A stretch of 50,264 nucleotides of DNA from Candidatus Sacchlamyda saccharinae (GTDB lineage Bacteria; Chlamydiota; Chlamydiia; Chlamydiales; Rhabdochlamydiaceae). Below are positions 1 through 8,369 of this stretch, in pieces. A program made the position numbers and the translations under genes. Location of the stretch: NCBI GenBank assembly GCA_030408505.1, contig JAUHQI010000001.1, positions 1 to 50,264 on the forward strand, given 5' to 3'. Below the pieces are notes generated by a model. That model was given only the letters and a program-made list of their open reading frames with translations, was not told the origin of the DNA and made no database searches. Within the stretch, counting starts at the first letter, position 1. Every line of letters begins with the position of its first letter.

Positions 1-81
1 AACGAAATATTCTTTCCCATTTGCTTCAACGAATCCGTATTTCTTCTCTCTATCGAACCACTTTACTGTTCCTTGTTCCAT
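1..81 (-). CDS. Cold-shock domain protein (5' part; runs off the window)
   Basis: The first 27 codons of a CspA-type single-stranded nucleic-acid-binding protein are visible on the minus strand; the rest lies beyond base 1. The translation begins MEQGTVKWFD and continues to KYGFVEANG, matching the start of cold-shock domains, where G-x-V-K-W-F and the RNP1-like K-[GY]-[FY]-G-F segment form the first two beta strands. Cold-shock proteins act as RNA chaperones in the cytoplasm. The ATG lies inside the 3' end of coaD in another frame (19 nt overlap), so translation is probably coupled to coaD. Total length and C-terminus are unknown. Confidence 0.8.
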   Translation of the reverse strand, partial: MEQGTVKWFDREKKYGFVEANGKEYFV

Positions 82-560
82 AACTTATCTCTTTTGTTGT
101 GTAAAAGACTCTCAAAATAACTCGGGATGAATTCTTTTAGTGGCGCTCCATTTGCTGCAAGTTCTCTGATGAGGCTTGAGCTTATGGTTGATGTTTCATC
201 ATCTCCCGCCATAAAAAGGGTTTCCATGCCTTTGAGTTTGTAATTAGCTCGTGCCATTTGCATTTCAAACTCTAGGTCTCCAGAGGAGCGCAAGCTCCTA
301 AGAAGAACATGGGCCCCAATTTCTTTTGCAAAATCTACGGTGAGTCCTGGTACTTTTAGGATTTCAACGTTTTGCAAATCACCGATCTCTTCTTTGAGTC
401 CGTCTATTTTTTCTTGGGTCGTTAAAAGCCCTTTACCCTTTTCGAAGTTGTCTCCAATTCCAACAATCAGCTCATCAAAAAGCTTTGCTGCTCGTCGGAT
501 GATTTGGATATGCCCCCAGGTAGGAGGATCAAAACTTCCTGGATAAAGAGCCCTATTCAT
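63..560 (-). CDS. coaD: Phosphopantetheine adenylyltransferase
   Basis: CoaD transfers AMP from ATP to 4'-phosphopantetheine, the penultimate step of coenzyme A synthesis, in the cytoplasm. The 165-residue protein has the nucleotidyltransferase signature near the N-terminus (ALYPGSFDPPTWGHIQII; TxGH-type motif with W replacing the usual small residue), the substrate-binding segment EFEMQMARANYKL around residue 90, and the SSSLIRELA segment near residue 125. The length fits the family (about 160). An upstream in-frame ATG at 578 would add six residues; the ATG at 560 is preferred because family members begin directly with the first beta strand. Neither start has a clear Shine-Dalgarno sequence. 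The 3' end overlaps the cold-shock gene. Confidence 0.95.
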   Translation of the reverse strand: MNRALYPGSFDPPTWGHIQIIRRAAKLFDELIVGIGDNFEKGKGLLTTQEKIDGLKEEIGDLQNVEILKVPGLTVDFAKEIGAHVLLRSLRSSGDLEFEMQMARANYKLKGMETLFMAGDDETSTISSSLIRELAANGAPLKEFIPSYFESLLHNKRDKLWNKEQ

Positions 561-601
561 ACAGCTATTAAATAGCATTCAATGCTAATTAGCAAGGCTA
601 T

Positions 602-1228
602 TTACCTTAGTGCCCAGAAAAAGCCTTTGCGGTCACTTTCAATGGTTTTACCAAGTTCTGAAGCTGCTCGTTGCACGGCTGTACGGACGGCAGGCTCTCG
701 CCACTCTGTCCCACAGAGCACACCTTTTTCGTTGAGAAAGGGATGCCAGTTCATGATATCGCCATAAACCTGGTCGGTGTCTCTTGCGGTGTCTACGTAG
801 ATAAGGTCAGCGCGGATGTCAGGACGCAATGCTCTTGCTGCTTCTTCACTACTCATTCTTAGCGGAATGACTCGGTCGGCAACTCCTGCATCTTTAATGT
901 TGGAAAGGAAGAGGTGATAAATGTGTTGCAGTCTTGGGTCGGTCATTTCACCGCGGTGGTTCTGCGATCCTTGCCAGTGGTCGATGGCGTATACGAGGCC
1001 TCCCTCTCCAACCCTGCGGGCTAAGAAACGGGTGGATGCACCTGCCCAGCTGCCCAGCTCGATGACGGTTTTAATTTCTTGATCATTGAACAGTTTGTCC
1101 AGGGATTGTTCTGTTGCGAAGTAGCCTCCTGGATCAAAGGCGATTGTTTCAACAGATTCATAGATGTTTTGAGCGCAAAGTGCAGTTGAGCATAGAACTG
1201 CGGTCAGTAGAATTCTCATTGTTTTCAT
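602..1228 (-). CDS. Exported class I SAM-dependent methyltransferase-like protein
   Basis: A 208-residue protein with an N-terminal signal peptide (MKTMRILLTAVLCSTALCAQ, cleavage likely after residue 19) followed by a Rossmann methyltransferase core. Motif I is VIELGSWAGAST near residue 56, a later strand reads LVYAIDHW, and ADLIYVDTARD near residue 140 resembles the acidic-loop segment of the Methyltransf_24/CmcI-type group. A good ribosome site (GGGAGG) precedes the ATG at 1228. Substrate and final location are unknown. An exported enzyme dependent on cytoplasmic SAM would need to act in the host compartment or have lost catalysis. It lies between rsmD and coaD on the same strand. Confidence 0.75.
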   Translation of the reverse strand: MKTMRILLTAVLCSTALCAQNIYESVETIAFDPGGYFATEQSLDKLFNDQEIKTVIELGSWAGASTRFLARRVGEGGLVYAIDHWQGSQNHRGEMTDPRLQHIYHLFLSNIKDAGVADRVIPLRMSSEEAARALRPDIRADLIYVDTARDTDQVYGDIMNWHPFLNEKGVLCGTEWREPAVRTAVQRAASELGKTIESDRKGFFWALR

Positions 1229-1279
1229 TTTGGACCTCCCTATAAGCGGTGAAAAACGGGCTCACAGTTTAAGTAGGAA

Positions 1280-1807
1280 CTATTTTAAATACAAGTGCAG
1301 TGTAGTGTCGCCGAACTTTCTCTCTTCAGTTTTTTTAAGTTCTTGGAAATCGATGTTTGCTTTGCTGCTTTGCTCGAGGATGGCTATCCCATCAGGAGAG
1401 AGGAGGGGAGGGATGAGTTCTAAGACAGGGGTGATGTCTAGATCGTAGGGGGGATCAAGGTAGATGATATCGAAGTGGGCATTTTCTTTTGCCAGGCGCT
1501 TGAGGGCGATTTTTGCATCTTGTTGAAATAGGCGTGCCTGTACTTTTAGAGACTTTAAATTTTCGCGGATGCATTGAGCTGCGATCTTTGCTTGTTCGAT
1601 GAAGGTTGCATCGCTAGCACCGCGAGAGAGTGCCTCTAACCCCATACTGCCGCTGCCGGCAAATACGTCGAGGAAGTGGGCACCTTCTATCTGGTTTTGG
1701 AGTATATCAAATACGCTACCGCGGATTTTGCTCGAGGTAGGGCGAGTCTTATTAGACTTGGGGGCTTTGAGAGGGTGATTTTTGTAGATGCCGGATTGGA
1801 TTTTCAC
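1280..1807 (-). CDS. rsmD: 16S rRNA (guanine(966)-N2)-methyltransferase
   Basis: RsmD methylates G966 of 16S rRNA during small-subunit assembly. The 175-residue protein carries the family N-terminus (G-x-x-K near the start, then TRPTSSKIRGSVFDIL around residues 22-37), SAM motif I FLDVFAGSGSMGLEALSRGA near residue 45, and the N-methyltransferase catalytic motif LDPPYD near residue 117. Length is slightly shorter than E. coli RsmD (198). The start codon is GTG, with AGGA seven bases upstream. Pairing of rsmD and coaD in one cluster is common in bacteria; here an exported methyltransferase sits between them. Confidence 0.93.
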   Translation of the reverse strand: MKIQSGIYKNHPLKAPKSNKTRPTSSKIRGSVFDILQNQIEGAHFLDVFAGSGSMGLEALSRGASDATFIEQAKIAAQCIRENLKSLKVQARLFQQDAKIALKRLAKENAHFDIIYLDPPYDLDITPVLELIPPLLSPDGIAILEQSSKANIDFQELKKTEERKFGDTTLHLYLK

Positions 1808-1877
1808 GAATCTATCCTATTAAAATCTCTAGAGAGATTCAAGGATAATGTGCTCAGATTTTGAGATCGTAAAAGAA

Positions 1878-1899
1878 ATCAATATTTATTAATATTGAT
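1878..1899. repeat. 22-bp palindrome ATCAATATT-N4-AATATTGAT
   Basis: Perfect 9 bp arms around a 4 bp centre lie in the 159 bp gap between rsmD and the VWA gene. The same arms and spacing are obtained at the edge of MITE copy D when that element is removed (45540-45547 joined to 45709-45722). Both sites lie between same-strand genes. An operator or short terminator-like hairpin is possible; there is no T-tract, so a classical terminator is less likely. Confidence 0.5.
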
Positions 1900-1966
1900 G
1901 ATTGAACGAGCGGAAAAGATGAGTGGATTATCGAAGAAGCTTTCAGAGAAATTTATTAGGATAGGT

Positions 1967-3865
1967 TCACTGTTCTGCTGCGATGATGCCGCGATAGGGG
2001 GCCACAATTTGGACGGCCTCTTTCAGGTGCGACGCTTTTCCATTTTTTAGGAAATGATCATAGCAGATTTTAGATTGTGTGTGTGCCCAAAGTTTTTCGA
2101 GCGATCTTCCCCCCTTGGTAGCATCGCTAAGTGTGAGCCTTTTTCGGACGTTGAGCCATTTGTCGTTGTTTTTTCCCTGGATATAGAGGGTGAGATCAGA
2201 GAGTTCATCGATTGTTCCTGTGATGACGTAGGGCTGATTGGCGAACATGGGGGGGAGCTCCCGACCTTGGGGGTAGAGGGCCACACGAGCATTGGTATCA
2301 CTTGGGGTGATATCGACGGTTACGTTTTTGACTAGGGGGTTGTGTAGATCTTTTACGAGGTGGACGAGCTTGCGGGGGAAGCCGGCGTTGGTGTCAGAGT
2401 AGAGCATTTTGCCCGATGTGCTATAGCTGAGGAGATCGAGCAAGACGAGGTTGTTGCCTTTTCCTGCTGCTGCCGCATAAAAGTTGACGGTGTCTTTGTA
2501 TTTTTCGGTCCAGCCAGCGAGTGCTCTTTTTTGCTTTTGGCTGCTGAGTAGTGTGTTCCCATCGGTGATGAGGATCACCGAGTGGAGCTCATCGGGATGG
2601 AATTTCTCGGGAAGCATTCGATCCAGTGAGCTATACACTTCTGTAGCGGCAAAGTGGGTTTTTGCCGTTTGCCCTTCGAGGAAATCCTCGGCCATCTGGA
2701 TGCTCTTTGAGGTGACGGGTAGGTTGCGCGAGGAGAGCTTAGAGACGTTTTTGTCGAAGATGTAGATGTTGAAGGTGTCTCCTTCTTGGAGAGCGGCGAG
2801 CGAGCGTTGCACAGCTCGTTTAAATCGATTGAATTTTCCCTTGTCAACGGAGTTAGAGCGATCGATCAGGAAGTAAAAGTTTTGAGGGATGCTAGAACAC
2901 TCGGTATCAAATTCTGGATGAATGGTTAGAGAGAAGACATACTTGCCCCCTTCGGGTGCCGGCATCAGGGCGATATCGATATCGAGGTCTTCTTCCCACT
3001 CTAATTGTGTGGCAATGTTTTCCAAGCCGTAGTGATCGAGCTCAGGAAGGGAGCGATCGGCCAAGCTTCTTTTCACCCACTGACTACGCAAATAGTCGAC
3101 TGAGTTAGGGAGGATGAGTTTAGGTGCTGTGCTCTCACTGAGCTGGGCAAACATTTTCTCCCCCTTGGCTTCCATACGAGGGGTCTTGAGTTTTTTGAGA
3201 GAGGCGACGAAATGTGGATCGAGGCCCTCTGTGGTATGGGTTGGAAGGGCCGTTGGCAGAAATTGCTGGTCGGTGAGGGTATAGTCGTCTTCAACCACTT
3301 GGGCCATCGGGGCGGTTTCTTCGACTACCTGGGGGTCGGTAAAGTCAATGCTGGCGAGTTTCTCACTCTCATGGGAGATAGGCCCTTCTTCAAATTCTTC
3401 ATCAAGGGCAAAATCTTTTAATGAGGCTTCCCACTCTGGATCAAATGGAGGTGGCATGCTACTTGCAAACTCATTGGCAACATGCTGTATAGGGAGGGGC
3501 TTTTCTTGTGTTAGAGAGGGTTTGCTCACAAAGAGGGTTTTATTTTCAGAAAAAGAGATTTCTTCGGTTTCCTCATCTTCCTCGTAGTAGTTTTGGTCGT
3601 GGGCAATGTCTTGTTTGAGAGATCGTTCGGCGCTAGCTAAGGAAACGGTATTGAGTGATTCTTCTAGCGCTTTTTCAATTTTTTCAACAAGAAGTTCTTC
3701 ATCTTCTTTTGTGGCGATTGTGGGGATTGGCGCGGGTTTTAGGAGGCTATGCGTATCCCCAATATCAAAGTGATAGGGGCTCGCAAAAAGAAACCAAACG
3801 GCTCCGATGTGCAGAGCAATCGAAGCCAGCAGACAAGAAACTAATAGTCTTTTCCTAAGCGTCAT
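1967..3865 (-). CDS. Membrane-anchored von Willebrand factor A domain protein
   Basis: A 632-residue protein of unknown exact role. Residues 7-28 form an uncleaved TonB/TolA-like membrane anchor; residues 45-250 are acidic and proline-rich, probably an extended periplasmic linker; a VWA domain starts near residue 325. Its MIDAS metal site DRSNS (DxSxS) is at residues 335-339, and SVILITDGNTL is the expected later strand. Such domains bind protein ligands through a divalent metal. The ATG overlaps the stop of the upstream TPR gene (ATGA), so the two are co-translated. The pair recalls VWA/TPR partners of the aerotolerance (Bat) type, but no other Bat gene is adjacent, so the role is inference. 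Confidence 0.75.
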   Translation of the reverse strand: MTLRKRLLVSCLLASIALHIGAVWFLFASPYHFDIGDTHSLLKPAPIPTIATKEDEELLVEKIEKALEESLNTVSLASAERSLKQDIAHDQNYYEEDEETEEISFSENKTLFVSKPSLTQEKPLPIQHVANEFASSMPPPFDPEWEASLKDFALDEEFEEGPISHESEKLASIDFTDPQVVEETAPMAQVVEDDYTLTDQQFLPTALPTHTTEGLDPHFVASLKKLKTPRMEAKGEKMFAQLSESTAPKLILPNSVDYLRSQWVKRSLADRSLPELDHYGLENIATQLEWEEDLDIDIALMPAPEGGKYVFSLTIHPEFDTECSSIPQNFYFLIDRSNSVDKGKFNRFKRAVQRSLAALQEGDTFNIYIFDKNVSKLSSRNLPVTSKSIQMAEDFLEGQTAKTHFAATEVYSSLDRMLPEKFHPDELHSVILITDGNTLLSSQKQKRALAGWTEKYKDTVNFYAAAAGKGNNLVLLDLLSYSTSGKMLYSDTNAGFPRKLVHLVKDLHNPLVKNVTVDITPSDTNARVALYPQGRELPPMFANQPYVITGTIDELSDLTLYIQGKNNDKWLNVRKRLTLSDATKGGRSLEKLWAHTQSKICYDHFLKNGKASHLKEAVQIVAPYRGIIAAEQ

Positions 3866-6627
3866 ATAGCTTTAGCGATTTCCACCTTTGTTCTTTTTAC
3901 TCGTTCTAGAAGGTAAGGCTGCAGGTACTCTTCTGCTTCTAGTAGATTGTCTAAGATTTGTAGAGCCTCGTCTTCTAGAGCTAGGGCCTTATCCATTTTC
4001 TTTTCCTCGCGTGCAATCCTCGCTTCGCATTTGAGCATCTGCGCATCGAGGTATTGCATGTAGGCGCTAAATACTGCTGCCTTCTCAGGATAGCTAAGCC
4101 GTACTTCCGTATATTCTTCTCCAATAGGGTCATCTTGAGAGTGAAAGTCCTCGCGCATTCTTTTGAGGAAGAAGTGGGTGTTTTTTGCTACGTTTTCAGG
4201 ATCTGCGAGCTGGCTTCGGATTTCCGCGTATTGCAGTGCAGCTTCCAAGTGGAGGGGCTCGGAGCTGATCTTCTTTTGGATCTGCAAATCTTTGAGTGTA
4301 TGCAAGATTGAGATCATCTCGGAGCTTTCGTTGCTTTTTTGCTGTGGCTTTAAGAGGCGGTATTCCAGCTTTGCTTGATGCAAAGCTGCAGAATTTGTCA
4401 CCATAGAACCTTTTTGAGCAGTGTTGGTAATGTGTCTAAAAGAGTTGAGAGCGTCTTGAAAACGCTTTTCTGCTTCATACCCCTTGCCAAGCTCAAAGAG
4501 TGTCCTTTTTTGTAGTTTCCAAGGGAGTTGGCTATGCTCTTCTTGTCTTTTGGCAAGTTTTTCAAGCAAGGCAACTTTGTCCTTATGATTACCCCCCATC
4601 TCAAGCAAGTGAGCATATTTGATGACTTCCCCCTCTAAATAGAGAGAATCAGAGGAGATGTTGAGTGATTCTTGTCCTTTTTCAACGCCGAGTAGGTCCT
4701 TGAATAAGGTGTCTGCTTTTTTGTATGCCTCTTGACCGCCATCTTTTGCTTGTTGGAAATAGTGATTGACGAGCCAGAGGTAGTTGTCGAGCTTGATCGA
4801 TCGATCGCGCCAAGCTCCTGAGGCAAAGAGGTGACCTGCTGCCATCTGCTGGAAATAATCTCTATCCTCAGCGTCATTTGTCGAGAAGCTTTTGGTGAGA
4901 TAGGCGTTATATAGCTCTAAGTGGAGAATGTTTCCCTCTGGAAGCTTGGCATTGTGAGAAAAGGCAGCTTCGGCATGTTGGATAAAGGGGGTCAAATCTT
5001 CATTGAGTTTTTGCTGGCAAATGGCCATCAATAAATGGGCTTCTGCAAGATGCTCGGGATTGACCACGTCTGACAAATACTCTGAAAGGGCAGGGATGAC
5101 GTTCTCGTAATTGCCAAGGTCACATTGGCATTTCAGCATGACTAGGTAGTACTGTTGTCTCTCTTGCTCAGAGAGAATATTTTCCTCTTTTAACGCTTTA
5201 TCTAAAACGCTAATAAAGGTCTTTTTGGTCTCTTCAGAGTTGAGTGCACTTGGATCCTTGAGCTCTTCGATCGAGCAGTTGAGTAGATGGCGCCAAGCGC
5301 CGCTAATTCTTTCGCTTTGTGGATACTTTTCTATAAAGGAGAGAAAAGTTTGTCTTGCTTCGATCCATTTATCCGTTTGAGACAGTAAAAGACCGTAGTC
5401 ATACATCACTCCTTCAGCATCTTCGTACGCGGGATACTCTGTGTTGAGAGTTTGCAAGTCAGTGAGTGCTTGAGTAAAGTCTCCATTCTCACGGCACATC
5501 TGTGAGTGGATCATAAGCGCTCTTGGGACATCGGAATCTTTAGGGAAAGCTGTCTTAAAAGAGAAAAGCGTTCTTTCAAGAAGAGAAATGTCTTTGAGCT
5601 GGCGCGAGCAATTGATTAAGAGCAGGTATCCTGTCTTGAGCTCCTTTGAACGCCCTTTTGTGCTCGTCACAAAGTTCTCAAGAGGCATGACTGCTTGCTG
5701 GAAATCACCCATCGCATAGTGGCAACGCCCTTCATAAAACTGTAGAAGGGGCACTTTCTGCTCAGGCATAAGACCAATCACATCGTGGTAGAACTGTAAA
5801 AAATCTTCATACGAATCGTTTTGATAGAGCAAAATAAGTCGATTAAAAGCAGCTAATTTTGAACGCTTGCCGCCCATTTCGTAAACTCTTTCAAACGTCT
5901 CTAAAGCGCTTTGTTTATCTTGCTTGATTTGTAGAATGCCCGCCTGGAAAAGAAAGCGCTCTCGATGCTCTGGATACTTTGAGGCCAAAGATAGATAAAG
6001 AGCTGCGGCCCGCTCATCTTCGCGAAGCAAACGGTGGATCTCAGCTAGTGGAAAAAGAGCACGGTCGCTATATTTTGTTTGCGTTAAAATTTTGTAGTGG
6101 GGTTTTGAAAGTTTCAAATAAAAAACTTTCTGTTCCATGTCATCGGACTTGAGAGCTTGGCGAAAACACGCTTCTGCAAGCAGGTAGCGTACTTTCATCT
6201 CTCCATCGCCACCCTTTTGACCTTTAAGAAACTTATCTGCGCCATCAATGACAGAAAGAAAATCTCGCGTTTCAAATTGAGCTTGCAGGCGGTTAAAAGT
6301 TGTTTTTTCTTTGATCTCGGCGTTGCCAATCAAATCATAAGTGGCAAGGGCTTGTCTGTAGTTGCGTTCTTGGAAATACAAATCACCAAGCATTGCGTTG
6401 AGATGATCATGTAAACCCGTCTCAGGATTTTTCGAAAGAAAATCAACAATTTGTCGTTTAACTGAAGGATAATCTCCATCTTTCCAATATTCTGTGATTC
6501 TGCGGAGCATCAACGCTTCTTTAGGTGTTGCATTTGCTGTTTCAGAATAAACAGAAGCTGCACACAAAACACTTGCGAGAATTGCGTGTAGGGCTATTTT
6601 TCGCGGTTGGAAAAATTGCGCTCCCAT
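3862..6627 (-). CDS. Large exported TPR-repeat protein
   Basis: A 921-residue protein with a signal peptide (MGAQFFQPRKIALHAILASV, then small residues up to ANA) and helical repeats through the whole length. Clear TPR-like units include HDHLNAMLGDLYFQERNYRQ near residue 70 and later copies of the A-x-x-x-G-x-F-x-x-A type. It probably acts as a periplasmic or outer-membrane scaffold. The start at 6627 is chosen because GGAGG sits seven bases upstream and a signal peptide follows. The open frame extends to 6900, but those extra residues are encoded by MITE copy A and are not credible protein. The stop overlaps the start of the VWA gene. Confidence 0.8.
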   Translation of the reverse strand: MGAQFFQPRKIALHAILASVLCAASVYSETANATPKEALMLRRITEYWKDGDYPSVKRQIVDFLSKNPETGLHDHLNAMLGDLYFQERNYRQALATYDLIGNAEIKEKTTFNRLQAQFETRDFLSVIDGADKFLKGQKGGDGEMKVRYLLAEACFRQALKSDDMEQKVFYLKLSKPHYKILTQTKYSDRALFPLAEIHRLLREDERAAALYLSLASKYPEHRERFLFQAGILQIKQDKQSALETFERVYEMGGKRSKLAAFNRLILLYQNDSYEDFLQFYHDVIGLMPEQKVPLLQFYEGRCHYAMGDFQQAVMPLENFVTSTKGRSKELKTGYLLLINCSRQLKDISLLERTLFSFKTAFPKDSDVPRALMIHSQMCRENGDFTQALTDLQTLNTEYPAYEDAEGVMYDYGLLLSQTDKWIEARQTFLSFIEKYPQSERISGAWRHLLNCSIEELKDPSALNSEETKKTFISVLDKALKEENILSEQERQQYYLVMLKCQCDLGNYENVIPALSEYLSDVVNPEHLAEAHLLMAICQQKLNEDLTPFIQHAEAAFSHNAKLPEGNILHLELYNAYLTKSFSTNDAEDRDYFQQMAAGHLFASGAWRDRSIKLDNYLWLVNHYFQQAKDGGQEAYKKADTLFKDLLGVEKGQESLNISSDSLYLEGEVIKYAHLLEMGGNHKDKVALLEKLAKRQEEHSQLPWKLQKRTLFELGKGYEAEKRFQDALNSFRHITNTAQKGSMVTNSAALHQAKLEYRLLKPQQKSNESSEMISILHTLKDLQIQKKISSEPLHLEAALQYAEIRSQLADPENVAKNTHFFLKRMREDFHSQDDPIGEEYTEVRLSYPEKAAVFSAYMQYLDAQMLKCEARIAREEKKMDKALALEDEALQILDNLLEAEEYLQPYLLERVKRTKVEIAKAI

Positions 6628-6721
6628 CCTTGTGCCTCCCATGAAATACCGTTTTTTGCCATTATACTTAGAGGACCTTTTATTTCTAGGATTTACAACA
6701 GCTATCTTTCTAGATATAATA

Positions 6722-6879
6722 TACCCAAAACGATTCAAGAATTGGTCTGTACATCGTCGGCCAATCCTCGAATTTTTCATCGACTTATCGCGCCGTGTCC
6801 ATGAACACGGCTGCTCTTCGTTGCTAAAAAATTTGAGGGCCTCCTTGTCCAACTCCAATTCTTGAATCGTTTTGGGTAT
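6722..6879. mobile_element. Palindromic MITE-like element, copy A (158 bp)
   Basis: Ends are TACCCAAAACG and CGTTTTGGGTA, flanked on each side by TA (6720-6721 and 6880-6881), consistent with a TA target duplication of the IS630/Tc1-mariner type. The 24 outermost bases of the two ends are perfect inverted repeats. Inside are A/T-rich arms and a central hairpin GCCGTGTCCATGAACACGGC. The element occupies most of the gap between the divergent TPR and EamA genes, so it may lie in or near their promoters. It contains no transposase gene. Confidence 0.85.
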
Positions 6880-6902
6880 ATCTAAAAAAAATGGAGGCAT
6901 TC

Positions 6903-7823
6903 ATGGGCATTCAACTCATGCTAATTGCAGGACTTTGCATCGCCATTTCCAACCTATGTTTGCGCCGCAGCATTGATGCTGGCGGAACGAGTAAAGCGTA
7001 TCTCATGCTACAACTGGGCCTTTCTGTTGCGGTGATGGTTCTTTTAGGGCCCGTGCGGACAGGCGATTTTGCTTGGGATACATCGATGGCCCTCTTTGCA
7101 GTTGGCGGAGGAGTGCTTCTCGCAGGCTTTATGGGCTTTTTAGGAAAGTCTTTTGAGCACGGACCTCCGGGGCTTTCTGTTGCTATGCTCAACTGCTCAA
7201 CTGTGATGCCAATTTTGATGCTTGTTCTCTTTTTTGGCAGCCAATTTGGTTTTTACTACACCCTCTGGAATGCTGTTGGATCTCTACTCGTTATTTTTGG
7301 GATTTGTTGGGCCGGCTGGGATGGGGGACAAACAGAAAATCGTCGCAAGTGGCTACTCTTTATTTCGCTCACATTCTTTACGCACGTTGCGTATCTCATT
7401 TTCTTACACTGGCGCGCCCTCTTCATTAATTTCCCAAGCGCTCCAGGTCTTGGGTTTTCTTTTTCTGCGGAAGCTGCCAGCATGCAATGGTTCATGCCAA
7501 TTATCTTTTTAACAGCCGCCTCGATCCAGGGCGTCATTTTCTTTACTTCAGAAAAAAGAGTGCCGAGCAAAACAGAATTTTCTTACGGCTTTTTTGGAAG
7601 CATTGCCAACGGTCTAGGGGCCTACCTAATGGTCAAAGCAACCGAAGTAGCCACGACGCTCGAGCATGCGATGCTCTTTCCGATCTTTTCTGTAACCCTC
7701 ATTCTTGGCTGCAATATCTGGGGTAAGTTTCTCTACCAAGAGCAGGTTAACTGGAAGGCCAACGCAGCCTGCATAGGTGGCATCCTCCTCGGCACCATCG
7801 AATGGTCCTCATTATTTAATTAG
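6903..7823 (+). CDS. EamA/DMT-superfamily membrane transporter
   Basis: A 306-residue, very hydrophobic protein with about ten predicted transmembrane helices, arranged as two related halves as in drug/metabolite (EamA-type) transporters. The N-terminal helix (LMLIAGLCIAISNLCLRR) and the C-terminal stretch FSVTLILGCNIWGKFLYQEQ are typical, with the final helix GGILLGTIEW. The substrate is unknown; relatives move amino acids, nucleotides or other metabolites across the inner membrane. The ATG at 6903 is preferred over that at 6891 because GGAGG lies six bases upstream of it. The gene starts 23 bp from MITE copy A, so its original promoter region was altered by that insertion. Confidence 0.8.
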   Translation: MGIQLMLIAGLCIAISNLCLRRSIDAGGTSKAYLMLQLGLSVAVMVLLGPVRTGDFAWDTSMALFAVGGGVLLAGFMGFLGKSFEHGPPGLSVAMLNCSTVMPILMLVLFFGSQFGFYYTLWNAVGSLLVIFGICWAGWDGGQTENRRKWLLFISLTFFTHVAYLIFLHWRALFINFPSAPGLGFSFSAEAASMQWFMPIIFLTAASIQGVIFFTSEKRVPSKTEFSYGFFGSIANGLGAYLMVKATEVATTLEHAMLFPIFSVTLILGCNIWGKFLYQEQVNWKANAACIGGILLGTIEWSSLFN

Positions 7824-8369
7824 AGAGGAAAGGGGGAGTGAAGTGAGTTCTTTGGAAGGGCCGCAATCATTCTTTTTGCGGAATGATCCTCTGGTCATTC
7901 CGTCCAGCGCCTCCGGCGTCTTGAGCGGACTATCGCTTTGCCAAATCGGATCCTACGCTTGCGGCGCCGTGCGCAGCACTGATCACCGCTCACACGGACC
8001 GATTTTGCTGTGCGCTAGCCGCCTCGGGCTCCAGAAGCGAGGAAGCCGGCTTCGCCCCCTTCCTCGTCCTCTGGAGGGCCAGTTCAAATCCAGTTAAGCG
8101 CTTACTTGTTTTCATGTGGCCCTGCAAAAGGCCATGAAGGTGGGCGGAGTCCCGCCTGAATGCTTTTGCAGCCGATGGCTGCTTTAGGCAAAGGGAAATT
8201 GGTCCGTGTGAAAAAGGATAGTGCTTCGCACAGACTTTTGAACGTAGGATCCGATTTACGGAAGTCTAAACAGCTCAAGACGACGGAGTCGCTGGACGGG
8301 GCGATACCGGAGGATCGCCTCGCAAAAGAAACGATAGCGGCCCTTAACATTCTTTCCCTTTCTCTTATG
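7824..8369. repeat. Large degenerate inverted repeat in a gene-free 546 bp gap
   Basis: No credible gene lies between the convergent EamA and TPR-membrane genes. The left arm (about 7854-8030) and right arm (about 8175-8347) are imperfect inverted repeats of roughly 175 bp. Matching landmarks include AAGGGCCGC, the block around GTCCAGCG / CGTCTTGAGC, AAATCGGATCCTACG and CACACGGACC. The spacer contains further hairpins (CTGCAAAA/TTTTGCAG, GGCGG/CCGCC). The region looks GC-richer than its surroundings. It may be an old non-autonomous element, a structured RNA, or a bulky bidirectional terminator. Confidence 0.65.

Noticed and set aside
6628..6900. N-terminal extension of the large TPR protein
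   Set aside because: The residues are encoded by MITE copy A and its flank; a signal peptide and GGAGG site start at 6627.
8080..8095. tRNA-like T-loop (GTTCAAATCC)
   Set aside because: The flanking bases do not form a T-stem, and no acceptor, D or anticodon arm could be found around it.
7777..8350. Two reading frames (about 106 residues on + and 82 on -) in the convergent gap
   Set aside because: They lie in the arms and spacer of the large inverted repeat, have no ribosome site and show odd composition.
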